Below are positions 8,050 to 16,698 of a DNA stretch of 64,000 nucleotides, in pieces. The stretch's first letter is position 1, and the number at the start of each line of letters is the position of its first letter. The position numbers and the translations under genes are program-made. The notes beneath the pieces were generated by a model. It did not search any database and was not told the origin of the DNA. It worked only from the letters and a program-made list of their open reading frames with translations. This stretch comes from Ruminococcus sp. (GTDB taxonomy: Bacteria; Bacillota; Clostridia; Oscillospirales; Acutalibacteraceae), in the NCBI GenBank assembly GCA_017458845.1, contig JAFSZY010000014.1, positions 156,495 to 220,494 of the forward strand, in the 5' to 3' direction.

Positions 8050-9171
8050 TTATTGCTTAAAATACATATAAACCTGACAATTAAGCATACCGTTGTATAA
8101 CTTGCGCCGTTTATCCGCCCTTCTGCCGAAAACTTTCTCAAAATCGTCGTCGGGACAAATTATTGTATAAGACTTGCCCTTATCTCTGATAAATTTTTCA
8201 CCCATTATCTTATACAGTTTTTCAGCTTCATCAATGTCAAGAAGTCTTTCGCCGTAGGGCGGGTTGACAATTACAGTCTCATATTCATTATCAAAGGTGA
8301 AATCTTTAATATCCCTATGCTTAAAGCTGATTCTGTCGGCAACACCGGCAATTTCAGCGTTGTTCTTCGCGACTTCCAAGACATCGTTATCAATATCATA
8401 ACCAATCGCTTTAAAAGTACAATCGCGGTTTATTAAGGCAGAGGCTTTCTCTCTTTCCTCTTTCCAAATAATCTCAGGAATTTGCGACCATTTTTCCGCA
8501 GCAAAGCTTCTGTTTAGCCCCGGGGCGATTTTTAAAGCTTTCATAGCGGATTCAATGAGAAGCGTACCGCTGCCGCACATCGGGTCCACGACAAAGTGAT
8601 TAGGACGCACGCGCGCTAATTCAGCTAAAGCGGCAGCAAGGGTTTCTTTAATCGGAGCGTCGTTAGCGTTCGACCTATACCCTCTCTTATACAGTCCGTC
8701 GCCCGAAGTATCGAGCATAACGCTTACTTTGTTTTTTATCAGCAAGAATTTGATTTGATGTAGCGATCCGCTTTCCTCAAACCACTTTATTCCGTATTTT
8801 TCTGACAAACGCTCTACAACAGCTTTTTTGATTATTTTCTGGCAATCGGAAACAGACTGGAGCTGAGAATCAAGGCAGCTTCCCTGAACGGGAAAAGCGT
8901 CTGTTTTATTTATCCATTTTTCCCATTCTATACTTTTGATTCCTTCAAATAGCTCATCGAAGCTTTTTGCCTCAAACTCATCAAGCAGTATCATTATTCT
9001 CTCGGCGTAACGAGACAATATATTAGCCGCGGCTAAATCATTGAAATCGCCCGTAAACAATACCCTGCCGTTCTCAGCGGTAACGTTATTAAATCCGTTG
9101 AATTTCAACTCATTGGCGCATAAACCCTCGAGTCCGAAAAGACACGGAGCGGCAAATCTAAATTCATTCAT
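8050..9171 (-). CDS. THUMP-domain class I rRNA methyltransferase (YpsC/RlmL type)
   Basis: A 373-aa SAM-dependent RNA methyltransferase. Residues 1 to about 155 form the ferredoxin-like and THUMP RNA-binding part; the Rossmann domain follows with VDPMCGSGTLLIE (motif I, SAM) near residue 195 and IVNPPYGERL (motif IV) near 305. The NPPYGER motif is that of N2-guanine methyltransferases acting on 23S rRNA (G2445 in E. coli RlmL); target is assigned by family only. It lacks the second methyltransferase domain of E. coli RlmL/K, as usual in Firmicutes. TGGAG supports the start. Confidence 0.88.
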   Translation of the reverse strand: MNEFRFAAPCLFGLEGLCANELKFNGFNNVTAENGRVLFTGDFNDLAAANILSRYAERIMILLDEFEAKSFDELFEGIKSIEWEKWINKTDAFPVQGSCLDSQLQSVSDCQKIIKKAVVERLSEKYGIKWFEESGSLHQIKFLLIKNKVSVMLDTSGDGLYKRGYRSNANDAPIKETLAAALAELARVRPNHFVVDPMCGSGTLLIESAMKALKIAPGLNRSFAAEKWSQIPEIIWKEEREKASALINRDCTFKAIGYDIDNDVLEVAKNNAEIAGVADRISFKHRDIKDFTFDNEYETVIVNPPYGERLLDIDEAEKLYKIMGEKFIRDKGKSYTIICPDDDFEKVFGRRADKRRKLYNGMLNCQVYMYFKQ

Positions 9172-9200
9172 ACAATACTCCAGTAATACTATCTTATTTA

Positions 9201-9227
9201 ATAAAAGCTGCCGCGAAAGCGACAGCT
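9201..9227 (-). terminator. Terminator of the yabM-yabR cluster
   Basis: A 9-bp stem with one mismatch (AGCTGTCGC/GCGGCAGCT), a 4-nt loop and a following TTTTATT on the complement, directly after the yabR stop. Confidence 0.75.
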
Positions 9228-9234
9228 GATTAAT

Positions 9235-9711
9235 TTACTTTTTGGAACCGTGACCCCGGCGGCTGTAACCGCGGGATTCACCAGAAGAACGTTTTAAATC
9301 AGAGAACTTGTCCTCACTTCTCCTTTTGAATGAAGACATCATATCCTCAAAGGATGACGGTCCTGTTTTGAGCTCGTTCTGCCATTCATAATCTCCGGGA
9401 CTTGTAACGGGTTCAGCGGAAATATAAGGCTGTCTTTTTGGCTTTGGTTTGGACTTGCGCTCGGGTTTAGGCTGTGCCTGTTTAATCGAAAGCGACACCT
9501 TACCGTTCTCAACGGAAATTACTTTAACCTTTACTTCATCGCCGATTTTAAGTATATCGTTGATATCATTTATATATGTATGAGAAACCTCGGAAATGTG
9601 GACAAGACCTGTTTGTCCGTTTTGCATCTCAATAAAAGCTCCGAACTTTGTAATCCCCGAAACCTTACCTTCTACAATTGAATTAACTTCTAAAATGTTT
9701 TCGTTACCCAT
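9235..9711 (-). CDS. yabR: S1-domain RNA-binding protein (YabR-like)
   Basis: A 158-aa protein. Residues 5-75 are one S1/OB-fold RNA-binding domain (VEGKVSGITKFGAFIEM, GLVHISEVSH, GDEVKVKVISV); the rest is a basic, low-complexity tail (KPERKSKPKPKRQ, then Ser/Arg/Gly). This fits YabR and general stress protein 13, which associate with ribosomes. It closes a cluster whose order matches Bacillus yabM-yabN-yabO-yabP-yabQ-divIC-yabR. The start lies 2 nt beyond the divIC stop and uses GGAGATTAATA-ATG. Confidence 0.85.
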   Translation of the reverse strand: MGNENILEVNSIVEGKVSGITKFGAFIEMQNGQTGLVHISEVSHTYINDINDILKIGDEVKVKVISVENGKVSLSIKQAQPKPERKSKPKPKRQPYISAEPVTSPGDYEWQNELKTGPSSFEDMMSSFKRRSEDKFSDLKRSSGESRGYSRRGHGSKK

Positions 9712-9713
9712 TA

Positions 9714-10076
9714 TTAATCTCCGGAGATATTAACAAATACTCTTTCTCCGTTCTTCACATAGTCAAGATCCTCGCGAGCAATATTCTCTATATACTCGCT
9801 CAAATCATCATCTTTATAATTCTTTACCGTTTCGAGATAGTCGTTTTGAATTTCGACAATCTCTATTTGATGATTTAAGGAATCCAGCTCCTCGCGTCTT
9901 GAATTCAGTTCAACGCTCTGACTGATAATTGTGTAAGAAGCGTATACCAAAAATACAAAACCCGCAATATATAAAAGAAGAAACTTTTTGTTAAGCTTTT
10001 TCTTTTTTGTTTTTACTTCTTTTATGTTCCCGTGTTCCGACTTGGTATCGGGAACCTTTTTCTTTCTTCCAAACAT
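9714..10076 (-). CDS. divIC: Septum formation initiator DivIC (FtsB family)
   Basis: A 120-aa bitopic division protein. A basic cytoplasmic N-terminus (many KKK clusters) leads to one helix near residues 33-52 (FLLLYIAGFVFLVYASYTII), then a coiled coil (about 55-85, SREELDSLNHQIEIVE) and the conserved C-terminal EYIENIAREDLDYVKNGERVF of FtsB/DivIC. It forms a trimer with FtsL and DivIB that signals to FtsWI. The 5' end overlaps yabQ by 86 nt in another frame; no alternative downstream start preserves the domain, so the overlap seems genuine. Confidence 0.88.
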   Translation of the reverse strand: MFGRKKKVPDTKSEHGNIKEVKTKKKKLNKKFLLLYIAGFVFLVYASYTIISQSVELNSRREELDSLNHQIEIVEIQNDYLETVKNYKDDDLSEYIENIAREDLDYVKNGERVFVNISGD

Positions 10077-10494
10077 TATTCATTACCTTACTTTTTACCA
10101 ATCTATACATATTACCACTTATACTGTATACATTATACATTACTTTTCGTGTTATTTTCAATAGTCTAAACGCAAATTTTTTTGAAATTTTAATAATCGG
10201 ATTGTAAATTCTGTCCAAAACAGGGCGAACAATTATATAAAACAGAGTAAAGCCCAGTATTTCACCGATTATTACAAATAATCTCACACTGCCTTCCAAA
10301 AGCACAAGACAAAAGAAATACGTCAGAACAGCAAAAATTATCATATAGAAAAAATCACTGATAAAATAGTGAATTGGTTTTGAAAAGCCTATTTTATGAA
10401 AAATTCTGAAAGGCTCATATACAACAGCTAATATCAAACCAAACAAAAGAGAAAAGCCAAAGGCAGTGATTAAATCAAAGAGTGTAAACTCCAT
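9991..10494 (-). CDS. yabQ: Spore cortex biosynthesis protein YabQ
   Basis: A 167-aa polytopic membrane protein needed for spore cortex formation in Bacillus. Three or four hydrophobic segments fill residues 1-95 (FGFSLLFGLILAVVYEPFRI is the family signature); the C-terminal third is very basic (HKRSKNKKEKA). The ATG overlaps the yabP stop by 1 nt (TAATG), implying translational coupling. Its 3' end runs 86 nt into divIC. Located between yabP and divIC exactly as in Bacillus, which supports orthology despite low sequence conservation. Confidence 0.85.
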   Translation of the reverse strand: MEFTLFDLITAFGFSLLFGLILAVVYEPFRIFHKIGFSKPIHYFISDFFYMIIFAVLTYFFCLVLLEGSVRLFVIIGEILGFTLFYIIVRPVLDRIYNPIIKISKKFAFRLLKITRKVMYNVYSISGNMYRLVKSKVMNNVWKKEKGSRYQVGTREHKRSKNKKEKA

Positions 10495-10760
10495 TATTTA
10501 AAGAGCCTTTGCATTAGGGATTTTGATGATTTAGCCTCTGTATATTGTAAAGAATTAATTGCGCCCTCAATCTCGACCTCGCCTGTTTCAAGACTAAGCT
10601 TGTTTATATGAAGCGAAGAACCTCTGACAATGAGATTGCCGAGTGATGTATTTACATTAACAGTCTCTTCATTAAATCCTAGAACATCATCTGCTCCCGT
10701 AATACAAAGCTTCTTACGGTTATCGAGTATAATGCTGTGCTGCTTACTGTTTTCTATCAT
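10494..10760 (-). CDS. yabP: Sporulation protein YabP
   Basis: Small beta-rich protein of the YabP/YqfC family, acting with YabQ in cortex assembly. I take the ATG at 10760 because GGAGGG lies 7 nt upstream; an earlier in-frame ATG (10781) would put that ribosome binding site inside the gene. The 88-aa product starts MIENSKQHSIILDNRKKLCI and keeps the family core GADDVLGFNEETVNV and LGNLIVRGSSLHI. It ends overlapping yabQ by 1 nt. Confidence 0.9.
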   Translation of the reverse strand: MIENSKQHSIILDNRKKLCITGADDVLGFNEETVNVNTSLGNLIVRGSSLHINKLSLETGEVEIEGAINSLQYTEAKSSKSLMQRLFK

Positions 10761-10807
10761 AATTATTCCCTCCGAATTCATTTAATTATATGGAGGAAAT
10801 TAAAATA

Positions 10808-10857
10808 TTATGTTGTATATTATGTTGTATATTATGTTGTATATTATGTTGTTGTGG
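10808..10857. repeat. 12-bp tandem repeat between rqcP and yabP
   Basis: Unit TATGTTGTATAT, about 3.5 near-perfect copies. It starts 48 nt upstream of yabP and covers the rqcP stop codon; on the rqcP strand the first copy encodes the terminal Thr run followed by TAA. Because the period is a multiple of 3, changes in copy number would leave frames intact. Confidence 0.85.
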
Positions 10858-11086
10858 TATACATTTCAGCGGCGTTATCTTTAGTAGCGTGCTCGTTGAG
10901 CTTTGTAACTTTGATTTTTAAATCACGAGTACCGAAGTTGATAACAATAATATCGTCTACATTTACATTATATGACGCTCTTGCGACCTTGCCGTTTACT
11001 ATAACTCTGCCCGCGTCGCAAGCTTCGTTCGCGACAGTTCTGCGTTTAATAATTCTCGATACTTTTAAATACTTGTCAAGTCTCAT
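10844..11086 (-). CDS. rqcP: RNA-binding S4-domain protein RqcP (YabO)
   Basis: An 80-aa S4-domain protein (MRLDKYLKVSRIIKRRTVAN, then GRVIVNGKVARASYNV). This HslR-like family acts with RqcH on stalled 50S subunits, adding alanine tails in ribosome quality control. The last residues (MYTTTT) are produced by the adjacent 12-bp tandem repeat. The start is supported by AGGTGATTAT-ATG. Positioned between hup and yabP. Confidence 0.9.
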   Translation of the reverse strand: MRLDKYLKVSRIIKRRTVANEACDAGRVIVNGKVARASYNVNVDDIIVINFGTRDLKIKVTKLNEHATKDNAAEMYTTTT

Positions 11087-11104
11087 ATAATCACCTGCTT
11101 AAAG

Positions 11105-11132
11105 TAAAAGAGCTGTTCAAAAAGAACAGCTC
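11105..11132 (-). terminator. Hairpin after hup
   Basis: A 9-bp stem (GAGCTGTTC/GAACAGCTC) with an A/T loop is followed by TTTTACTTT on the complement, between hup and rqcP. It probably makes hup the most abundant message of the cluster while letting some transcription continue. Confidence 0.8.
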
Positions 11133-11148
11133 CAAAGAATAAATATAA

Positions 11149-11424
11149 TTATTTGTTAACAGCGTCCTTGAAAGCTTTACCTGCTTTAAAAGCGGGAACC
11201 TTAGAAGCGGCAATCTCAATCTTGTTGCCTGTTCTGGGATCTACACCTGTGCGAGCGTTTCTCTGACGCTGCTCAAATGTACCAAAGCCAACGAGCTGAA
11301 CCTTGTCGCCCTTAGCGATAGCGTCAACAATTGTATCAACTGTAGCGGATACTGCCTTTTCGGCGTCTTTCTTAGAAATACCTGTAGCGTCTGCAACTGC
11401 AGCAATTAATTCTGTTTTGTTCAT
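11149..11424 (-). CDS. hup: HU family DNA-binding protein
   Basis: Nucleoid protein, 91 aa, full length. It shows [22 protein letters not shown], the dimer core [21 protein letters not shown] with the DNA-intercalating arm, and [14 protein letters not shown] at the end. GGAGG precedes the start. Placed between mazG and rqcP, a position also seen in clostridial relatives. Confidence 0.97.
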   Translation of the reverse strand: MNKTELIAAVADATGISKKDAEKAVSATVDTIVDAIAKGDKVQLVGFGTFEQRQRNARTGVDPRTGNKIEIAASKVPAFKAGKAFKDAVNK

Positions 11425-11445
11425 AGTTTTATTCCTCCAAAAAAT

Positions 11446-12231
11446 TTATTTAACTTCATCCCATAGGGAATTAAGTTCATCAATATCAGCAGATTTAATA
11501 TCTATATGTCTGCTTTGCGCTAATGCCTCAAGGGCTTTAAACCGATTTGTAAACTTATCACAAGCGTCATATAGAGCCTTCTCGCTGTCAACATTCAAAA
11601 ATCTGGATACATTAACTACCGAGAAAAGTAAGTCGCCGAGTTCCTCTGAAATATTATCTTGGGCACCTTGAACAACCGCCTGCTTCAGCTCAGAAAACTC
11701 CTCGGGAAGCTTTTCCATAGCGTCCTCCGCCCTTTCCCAATCAAAACCGACCTTAGCGGCTTTTTTCTGAATCTTTTCAGCTCTCATCAAGGACGGCAGA
11801 GCTTTGGAAACACTGTCCATAGCTTCGCTCTGGCTCTTTTGTGATTTAGTTTTCATTTTTACGTCATCCCAGCTTTTTAACGCTTCTTCGCTGTTCTCGG
11901 CTTTTACATCGCCGAAAACATGAGGATGACGAATGACTAGCTTTTTGCAGACATCATTGATTACGTCGTTAATGTCAAAAGCGTCCTCCTCTGCTGCCAT
12001 CTCGCTGTGAAATACAACCTGGAGCAGAACGTCTCCGAGCTCTTCCTTCATCAATTCATTATCTTTGTTATCGATAGCCTCGATAACCTCGTAAGTTTCC
12101 TCGATGAAATTAGAACGAATACTGTCGTGCGTCTGCACTCTGTCCCAAGGGCAACCGTCTGGAGCTCTGAGAAATTTCATAATCTCAATTAAATCATCAA
12201 AATCGTAAGATTTTTTGTTTATGAAATCCAC
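11446..12231 (-). CDS. mazG: Nucleoside triphosphate pyrophosphohydrolase MazG
   Basis: House-cleaning NTP pyrophosphatase, 261 aa with two MazG domains. The N-terminal one carries LRAPDGCPWDRVQTH, EETYEVIEAID and EELGDVLLQVVFH (metal-binding EExxE and ExxD); the second carries EEFSELKQAV and EELGDLLFSVVN. It starts with GTG behind GAGGTGATTTTCAA. Equivalent to the C-terminal half of Bacillus YabN; the N-terminal tetrapyrrole methylase domain of YabN is absent here. Confidence 0.93.
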   Translation of the reverse strand: MDFINKKSYDFDDLIEIMKFLRAPDGCPWDRVQTHDSIRSNFIEETYEVIEAIDNKDNELMKEELGDVLLQVVFHSEMAAEEDAFDINDVINDVCKKLVIRHPHVFGDVKAENSEEALKSWDDVKMKTKSQKSQSEAMDSVSKALPSLMRAEKIQKKAAKVGFDWERAEDAMEKLPEEFSELKQAVVQGAQDNISEELGDLLFSVVNVSRFLNVDSEKALYDACDKFTNRFKALEALAQSRHIDIKSADIDELNSLWDEVK

Positions 12232-12279
12232 TTGAAAATCACCTCATAAACTCTGTATCGCCCATCAGCATTGAGTATT

Positions 12280-14082
12280 TTACCTTATAAGATGGTATTT
12301 TTCAAGTATAGTTACAATTTTTTCACCTTTTGGCAGGAATTTAAGCTCATTTCTTGTAAATGTCTTTAAAATTAACAAGAATGTAATATATATAATTCCC
12401 GCAAGTAAAATTGAAACCATTGTAGCCAATATCATATGCATATATTTTGAGACAAAAATATAGCAGAAATAAGCTCCGGCAGCGCTCAAAGCAGCGGCAA
12501 TCGCGGGTTTTATAACCGTGGATACAAAGTCAGGCATAACCTTTGAATGTTTAACCAGCAGATATATAGCCGTGATTAAAATAAACAAATGAGATACAAG
12601 AGAGCCTACGGAACCGCCCTGAATGTTTATGGACGGAATCCTTACAAACAGGAACGTAGAAACGACCTTTATTACAATTCCAACAGTGAAAAGATAAAGC
12701 GGAATTCTCACTTTGCCTATCCCCTGAAGCATTGAGCATATAGGTGTTACGCAAGCGATTACCAGCGCGGCAAAGCCCATTACCTTGAGCACCTGAGCGC
12801 CGATAACAGCCTGGGTATTGCTGACATAAACAATATCCATTATGGGATTGGCAAGAGCTACCAATCCAAACGACGCGGGAAGCGCGAACATCATTGTCAG
12901 CCTGATTACAGTTTCAATTGAAGTTTTGAGCTCGGTCTTATTGCCTTTAGTCCATGCGCTGGTGACGTTAGGCATAGCCGAAGTGCCGAATACCTGTGTA
13001 ACGGCGGTAACAAGCTGCATTAGCGGCGTCGCGGCTCCGTAACAGCCCCACAAAGTGGTGTGAATAGTATCCTGCTTTAGCGATTCAGACAAATCAACGC
13101 CCATAGCCTTGTATTGATCAACAATCTCCTGACCGTTGGTCTGCGCCAGACTATGTAATACATTCTGGATAATCAGAGAATCAAAGAATGTTCCGATATT
13201 CATAGCCAGAGCAGTTAAGCCTATCGGGATAGCTGTTTTTACGATTGTAATAAAAATCTCTTTTTTACTGCGAGCGTCAATGGACTGTTCCAGATACTCC
13301 TTAGGAATACCGTCACCGCCGACTTTGTAACGGATAATCAGATAAATAAGAGAAGCTAAACTCCCGAGTACGATTCCCGCTATCGCTCCCGCGACGGAAA
13401 ACGCCATAATGGTGTTGTAGGCTTCTTCCCTTCCGCCGTTTTCAAAAGTCATCCCAAATACGGAGCCTGTAGTTTCGTACTGGTCCTTTCCTATCTTGAG
13501 CACCAAGAAAGCGATAAGAAGTCCGAACACAAGCTTTCCGCCCGCCTCGAATATCTCGGATACAGCGGTCGGAACCATATTGCGCTGACCCTCAAAATAA
13601 CCTCTGTAAATTGACACAAAGCAACCTACAAGGATAGAGGGCGACAACATAAGCATAGCGTACAAGGAGTAAGGAGATTTAATTGTCTGAACATACAAAA
13701 AGCTTCCGCCAAACATTATGAGGAAGCATAACGTTCCCATTACAGCAAAGAACGGTATGCTTACCTTGTAAATCTGTTTGACGTCTTTATAACGCTTTTC
13801 GGAAATGCTCTCTGAAATTAATCTGGAGATAGCGATAGGAAAACCCGCAGTCGCAACGGTAAAAATAGGGATATATATTTCATACGCGTTGTTGTACAAA
13901 CCTGTGCCGAAAGCGGCGTAGCTGTCGCCGAAATACGAGAAAAGGTTGCTCAGCAGTATTTTATCGACAAATCCAAAGATTTTAACAATAACCATACTGA
14001 CAGTCAACACCGCGGCGCCCTTTAAAAATGTAGCGGACGCGTCGCTTTTGGCGTTTTCTATCGCGTTAAACTTTTTAGCCAA
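12280..14082 (-). CDS. MurJ/SpoVB-like polysaccharide (lipid II-type) flippase
   Basis: A 600-aa polytopic membrane protein of the MOP (MviN/MATE) exporter superfamily, with about 14 helices. Typical elements are the N-terminal KGAAVLTVSMVIVKIFGFVD, the VATAGFPIAISRLISE loop and ILVGCFVSIYRGYFEGQRNM. Position upstream of mazG and the yab genes corresponds to Bacillus YabM, one of several SpoVB/MurJ paralogues. It probably flips a lipid-linked cell wall or spore precursor. It starts with TTG behind AGGTGATTTAGC. Confidence 0.88.
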   Translation of the reverse strand: MAKKFNAIENAKSDASATFLKGAAVLTVSMVIVKIFGFVDKILLSNLFSYFGDSYAAFGTGLYNNAYEIYIPIFTVATAGFPIAISRLISESISEKRYKDVKQIYKVSIPFFAVMGTLCFLIMFGGSFLYVQTIKSPYSLYAMLMLSPSILVGCFVSIYRGYFEGQRNMVPTAVSEIFEAGGKLVFGLLIAFLVLKIGKDQYETTGSVFGMTFENGGREEAYNTIMAFSVAGAIAGIVLGSLASLIYLIIRYKVGGDGIPKEYLEQSIDARSKKEIFITIVKTAIPIGLTALAMNIGTFFDSLIIQNVLHSLAQTNGQEIVDQYKAMGVDLSESLKQDTIHTTLWGCYGAATPLMQLVTAVTQVFGTSAMPNVTSAWTKGNKTELKTSIETVIRLTMMFALPASFGLVALANPIMDIVYVSNTQAVIGAQVLKVMGFAALVIACVTPICSMLQGIGKVRIPLYLFTVGIVIKVVSTFLFVRIPSINIQGGSVGSLVSHLFILITAIYLLVKHSKVMPDFVSTVIKPAIAAALSAAGAYFCYIFVSKYMHMILATMVSILLAGIIYITFLLILKTFTRNELKFLPKGEKIVTILEKYHLIR

Positions 14083-14097
14083 GCTAAATCACCTGTA

Positions 14098-14568
14098 TTA
14101 CTCTTCAGTCTTTTCTTCGGTCTTTTCTTCAGCTTTTTCCTCAGCTTTTGCTCCGCATTTATAGCAGAAAGCAGCCCCGTTAACTAATTCGGCTCCGCAT
14201 TTAGCGCAAGCAGCTTTGGGCTCCTTGGGGATTTCAGCGCCGCAAGTATAACAAAAAGCTGCGTTTTTGTTGAGCTTTTGTCCGCACTGAGGGCACTTAA
14301 CCGTATTGCGTGAAGCGAGCAAAATCTTCTCGACTTCAAGAATATTCTGCTTAGTCTCAGTAATTTCAGATTTAATTGCCTCAATCTCCTCTTCGGGAGC
14401 TTCGTTAAAAACAGCCTCGCCTAATGACTGATATAACTTGCCGAGATCCGAACGAAGGCTGGCGAGTGTAATGCGGAGCTTGCTTAAATCATAAAGCTCT
14501 CCCGCCTTTTTAGATACTGCCGAAGCAGCGTATTTTGCGTTAACTACTACATCGTCAAAAATTGCCAT
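14098..14568 (-). CDS. Double zinc-ribbon protein
   Basis: A 156-aa cytosolic protein. Residues 1-90 are helical with a predicted coiled coil (SEITETKQNILEVEKILL). Two zinc ribbons follow: CPQCG...CYTCG near residues 97-114 and CAKCG...CYKCG near residues 121-138. The last 18 residues are an acidic EEKAEEKTEEKTEE repeat. Similar proteins are widespread in gut Clostridia without assigned function. It has its own near-consensus promoter, lying at the end of hemZ. Confidence 0.7.
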   Translation of the reverse strand: MAIFDDVVVNAKYAASAVSKKAGELYDLSKLRITLASLRSDLGKLYQSLGEAVFNEAPEEEIEAIKSEITETKQNILEVEKILLASRNTVKCPQCGQKLNKNAAFCYTCGAEIPKEPKAACAKCGAELVNGAAFCYKCGAKAEEKAEEKTEEKTEE

Positions 14569-14598
14569 AGTAATAACTTCCTTTCGTAATTTTTTATA

Positions 14599-14627
14599 AT
14601 TATATCATCATGATATTAAAATATCAA
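14599..14627 (-). promoter_or_regulatory. Promoter of the zinc-ribbon gene
   Basis: -35 TTGATA (14622-14627), 17-bp spacer and -10 TATAAT (14599-14604) on the complement. Confidence 0.78.
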
Positions 14628-14630
14628 TCA

Positions 14631-16064
14631 TCAATTGTCGTAAAATGTACAGATGGATTTCTTCCTGTTGAGGATTTCATCAAATCTGTCAATGTATTCA
14701 TACGCGTATTTAAAGTTGAATATACGCTCAAGATATGTGGTTCCAAAGCGTTTAAGCTTTGTTACAGCTCCCGCGCCGCACCCTAGAATGGTGTGGGTTT
14801 CATCCATAACAAATATATTATAGAGGCTTTCGAAGCCTTTCTTTGACCAGCCTGTATTCTCAAGGTTACCTACCATCCTGCTTTGGCGATACAGATAATA
14901 CGGTAAATAATCATTAGCTATAAGTTTATCGTTTGAATAAGACAACATCTCAGCAGTTTTTACAGCGTCCTCACGGTTGATTGTTGAACCGTTTTGAGTT
15001 AGTGAAGCGCTGCGTTTCATAGATAAAGTATGAATAGTGATGCATTCAGGATTGAGCTCAATTATTCTATTCAAAGTAGATTTAAAACTGTCTACAGAAT
15101 CTTTGGGCAAGCCCGCAATCAAGTCAGTATTAATGTTTTTAAAACCGACTTTTCCGGCAAGCTTAAAAGCCTCAACGGTCTGCTCCGCCGTATGATGTCT
15201 GCCGATAGCTTCAAGAACACTGTCATTCAAGGTTTGCGGATTTATAGAAATTCTATCCACATTATTTTCTAAAATAGAATTAAGTTTATCCAAGGTTATA
15301 GTGTCGGGTCTGCCCGCTTCGACAGTGAACTCACGGCACGTTGACATATCAAAGCTGTTATTTACAGTTGACAATACCTTATCCATCTGTTCGGGCGAAA
15401 GAGTTGTGGGCGTTCCGCCACCCATATATACTGTTTCAAGGCGTAGGTTTAAGTCGGACGCTATTTTCGCGGTGTGCTTTATTTCCTCGCACAAAAGCTT
15501 TACATAAGGCTCTACAAGGTGCTTGGAGCGTTCTATTGAGCTTTGAACAAAAGAACAATAGTGACAGCATGTGGGACAAAAAGGAATAGCTATATATAAA
15601 CTGAAAGATTCTTTTCGCGATAGGTCGATAAACTTCTTTTCGATTTTTTCGGTTATTTGAGTAAGCTTAAGCTTTTCGTCATTTACAAAAAGCTTTTCCT
15701 TAAAATATTCGTCAGCGTAATCTTTACCGCCTGAGTTAAGCAGATTACGATATAGCTTTACAGGACGAACTCCTGTGATCATCCCCCACGGCGGAGTAAC
15801 TTCCGTCAGTTTGCAGAGGATTTTGTATAGGAGCTCACATAGCATTCGCTCGTCTTCCGCATCATCTGATACGTTAGCCGATGAACTCTCAACGAAATTT
15901 CCGCATTTTACCTCTACAAAAAGGTTTTCGCTTCTGAGAGCTTTGATATACGGCTCCTCAAAAGCTTTGGAATCTTTTATAACAGTTATCTTTTCGTTGG
16001 GGTAAAAGAGTCTTGTGAGATTCTCAAGCTCATAATGAAACGCGTGATTTATATACAAATTCAT
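14631..16064 (-). CDS. hemZ: Radical SAM coproporphyrinogen dehydrogenase-like protein HemZ
   Basis: A 477-aa radical SAM protein of the HemN/HemZ group. A family-specific N-terminal region of about 155 residues precedes the cluster motif FCPTCCHYCSF (CxxxCxxC, 4Fe-4S), then VYMGGGTPTTLSPEQ and FTVEAGRPDTIT (SAM-binding). HemZ proteins are annotated as oxygen-independent coproporphyrinogen oxidases, but no other haem gene is in this window, so the substrate is uncertain. Last gene of the hprK-hemZ run, 1 nt after the metallo-hydrolase. Confidence 0.85.
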   Translation of the reverse strand: MNLYINHAFHYELENLTRLFYPNEKITVIKDSKAFEEPYIKALRSENLFVEVKCGNFVESSSANVSDDAEDERMLCELLYKILCKLTEVTPPWGMITGVRPVKLYRNLLNSGGKDYADEYFKEKLFVNDEKLKLTQITEKIEKKFIDLSRKESFSLYIAIPFCPTCCHYCSFVQSSIERSKHLVEPYVKLLCEEIKHTAKIASDLNLRLETVYMGGGTPTTLSPEQMDKVLSTVNNSFDMSTCREFTVEAGRPDTITLDKLNSILENNVDRISINPQTLNDSVLEAIGRHHTAEQTVEAFKLAGKVGFKNINTDLIAGLPKDSVDSFKSTLNRIIELNPECITIHTLSMKRSASLTQNGSTINREDAVKTAEMLSYSNDKLIANDYLPYYLYRQSRMVGNLENTGWSKKGFESLYNIFVMDETHTILGCGAGAVTKLKRFGTTYLERIFNFKYAYEYIDRFDEILNRKKSICTFYDN

Positions 16065-16065
16065 A

Positions 16066-16698
16066 TTAAACCCTGCTCATTAAAGGATTATACTTTCTTT
16101 CACGGTCAAGATTTGTCATATATCCGTGTCCCGGGAAAACATTGTAATCTCCGTCAAGATTTTTTAATCTTCTCATTGATTCAATCATCTGAGCGTCGTC
16201 ACCTGTAGGCAGGTCTGTACGACCATAGCTGTCTCTAAATAGCGTATCCCCGGCGATAATACTTTCATCAAATATATAACAGCCCGAGTCAATTGTGTGC
16301 CCGGGGGTGTATAAATACTTAATCTCGGTTTCGCCTAGATTAAAAGTTTCTCCGTCACTGAGAAGAATATCGCCGCTGAACGGCTCGATATCGGGAATAT
16401 CGGGATGAAACGCTGAATGATTCAGATAATTATCATTTAAAAACTTATCTGTTTTCTTTCCGCATATTATTTTTGCCGAAAACATTTCGGCAAGCTGTCT
16501 GGCGTAACCTATATGGTCATAATGTCCATGAGTGAGAATCACATACTTTAATTCTCCTGAAGAATTTTTAATCTCTTTAATAAGAGCATTGCTCTTATCC
16601 CCCGGGTCAACTACAGCCATATCACCTGTAGCTTCATCAGTCAGGAGAAAACAATTGGTCATAACAGGACCGACAGTAACGCATTTGATATCAATCAT
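16066..16698 (-). CDS. MBL-fold metallo-hydrolase (glyoxalase II-like)
   Basis: A 210-aa metallo-beta-lactamase-fold hydrolase. Metal ligands are visible in THGHYDHIGYA (HxHxDH, near residue 57), YTPGHTIDSGC (His near 132), AGDTLF (Asp) and PGHGYMT (His near 192). Close to the YqgX/hydroxyacylglutathione hydrolase subgroup; the substrate cannot be read from sequence. It overlaps dtd by 4 nt (ATGA), a position linking it to RelA and Dtd in many Clostridia. Confidence 0.88.
   Translation of the reverse strand: MIDIKCVTVGPVMTNCFLLTDEATGDMAVVDPGDKSNALIKEIKNSSGELKYVILTHGHYDHIGYARQLAEMFSAKIICGKKTDKFLNDNYLNHSAFHPDIPDIEPFSGDILLSDGETFNLGETEIKYLYTPGHTIDSGCYIFDESIIAGDTLFRDSYGRTDLPTGDDAQMIESMRRLKNLDGDYNVFPGHGYMTNLDRERKYNPLMSRV

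Noticed and set aside
10737..11090. Open frame of 117 codons on the + strand with YYVV repeats
   Set aside because: It is antisense to rqcP and arises from the 12-bp tandem repeat.
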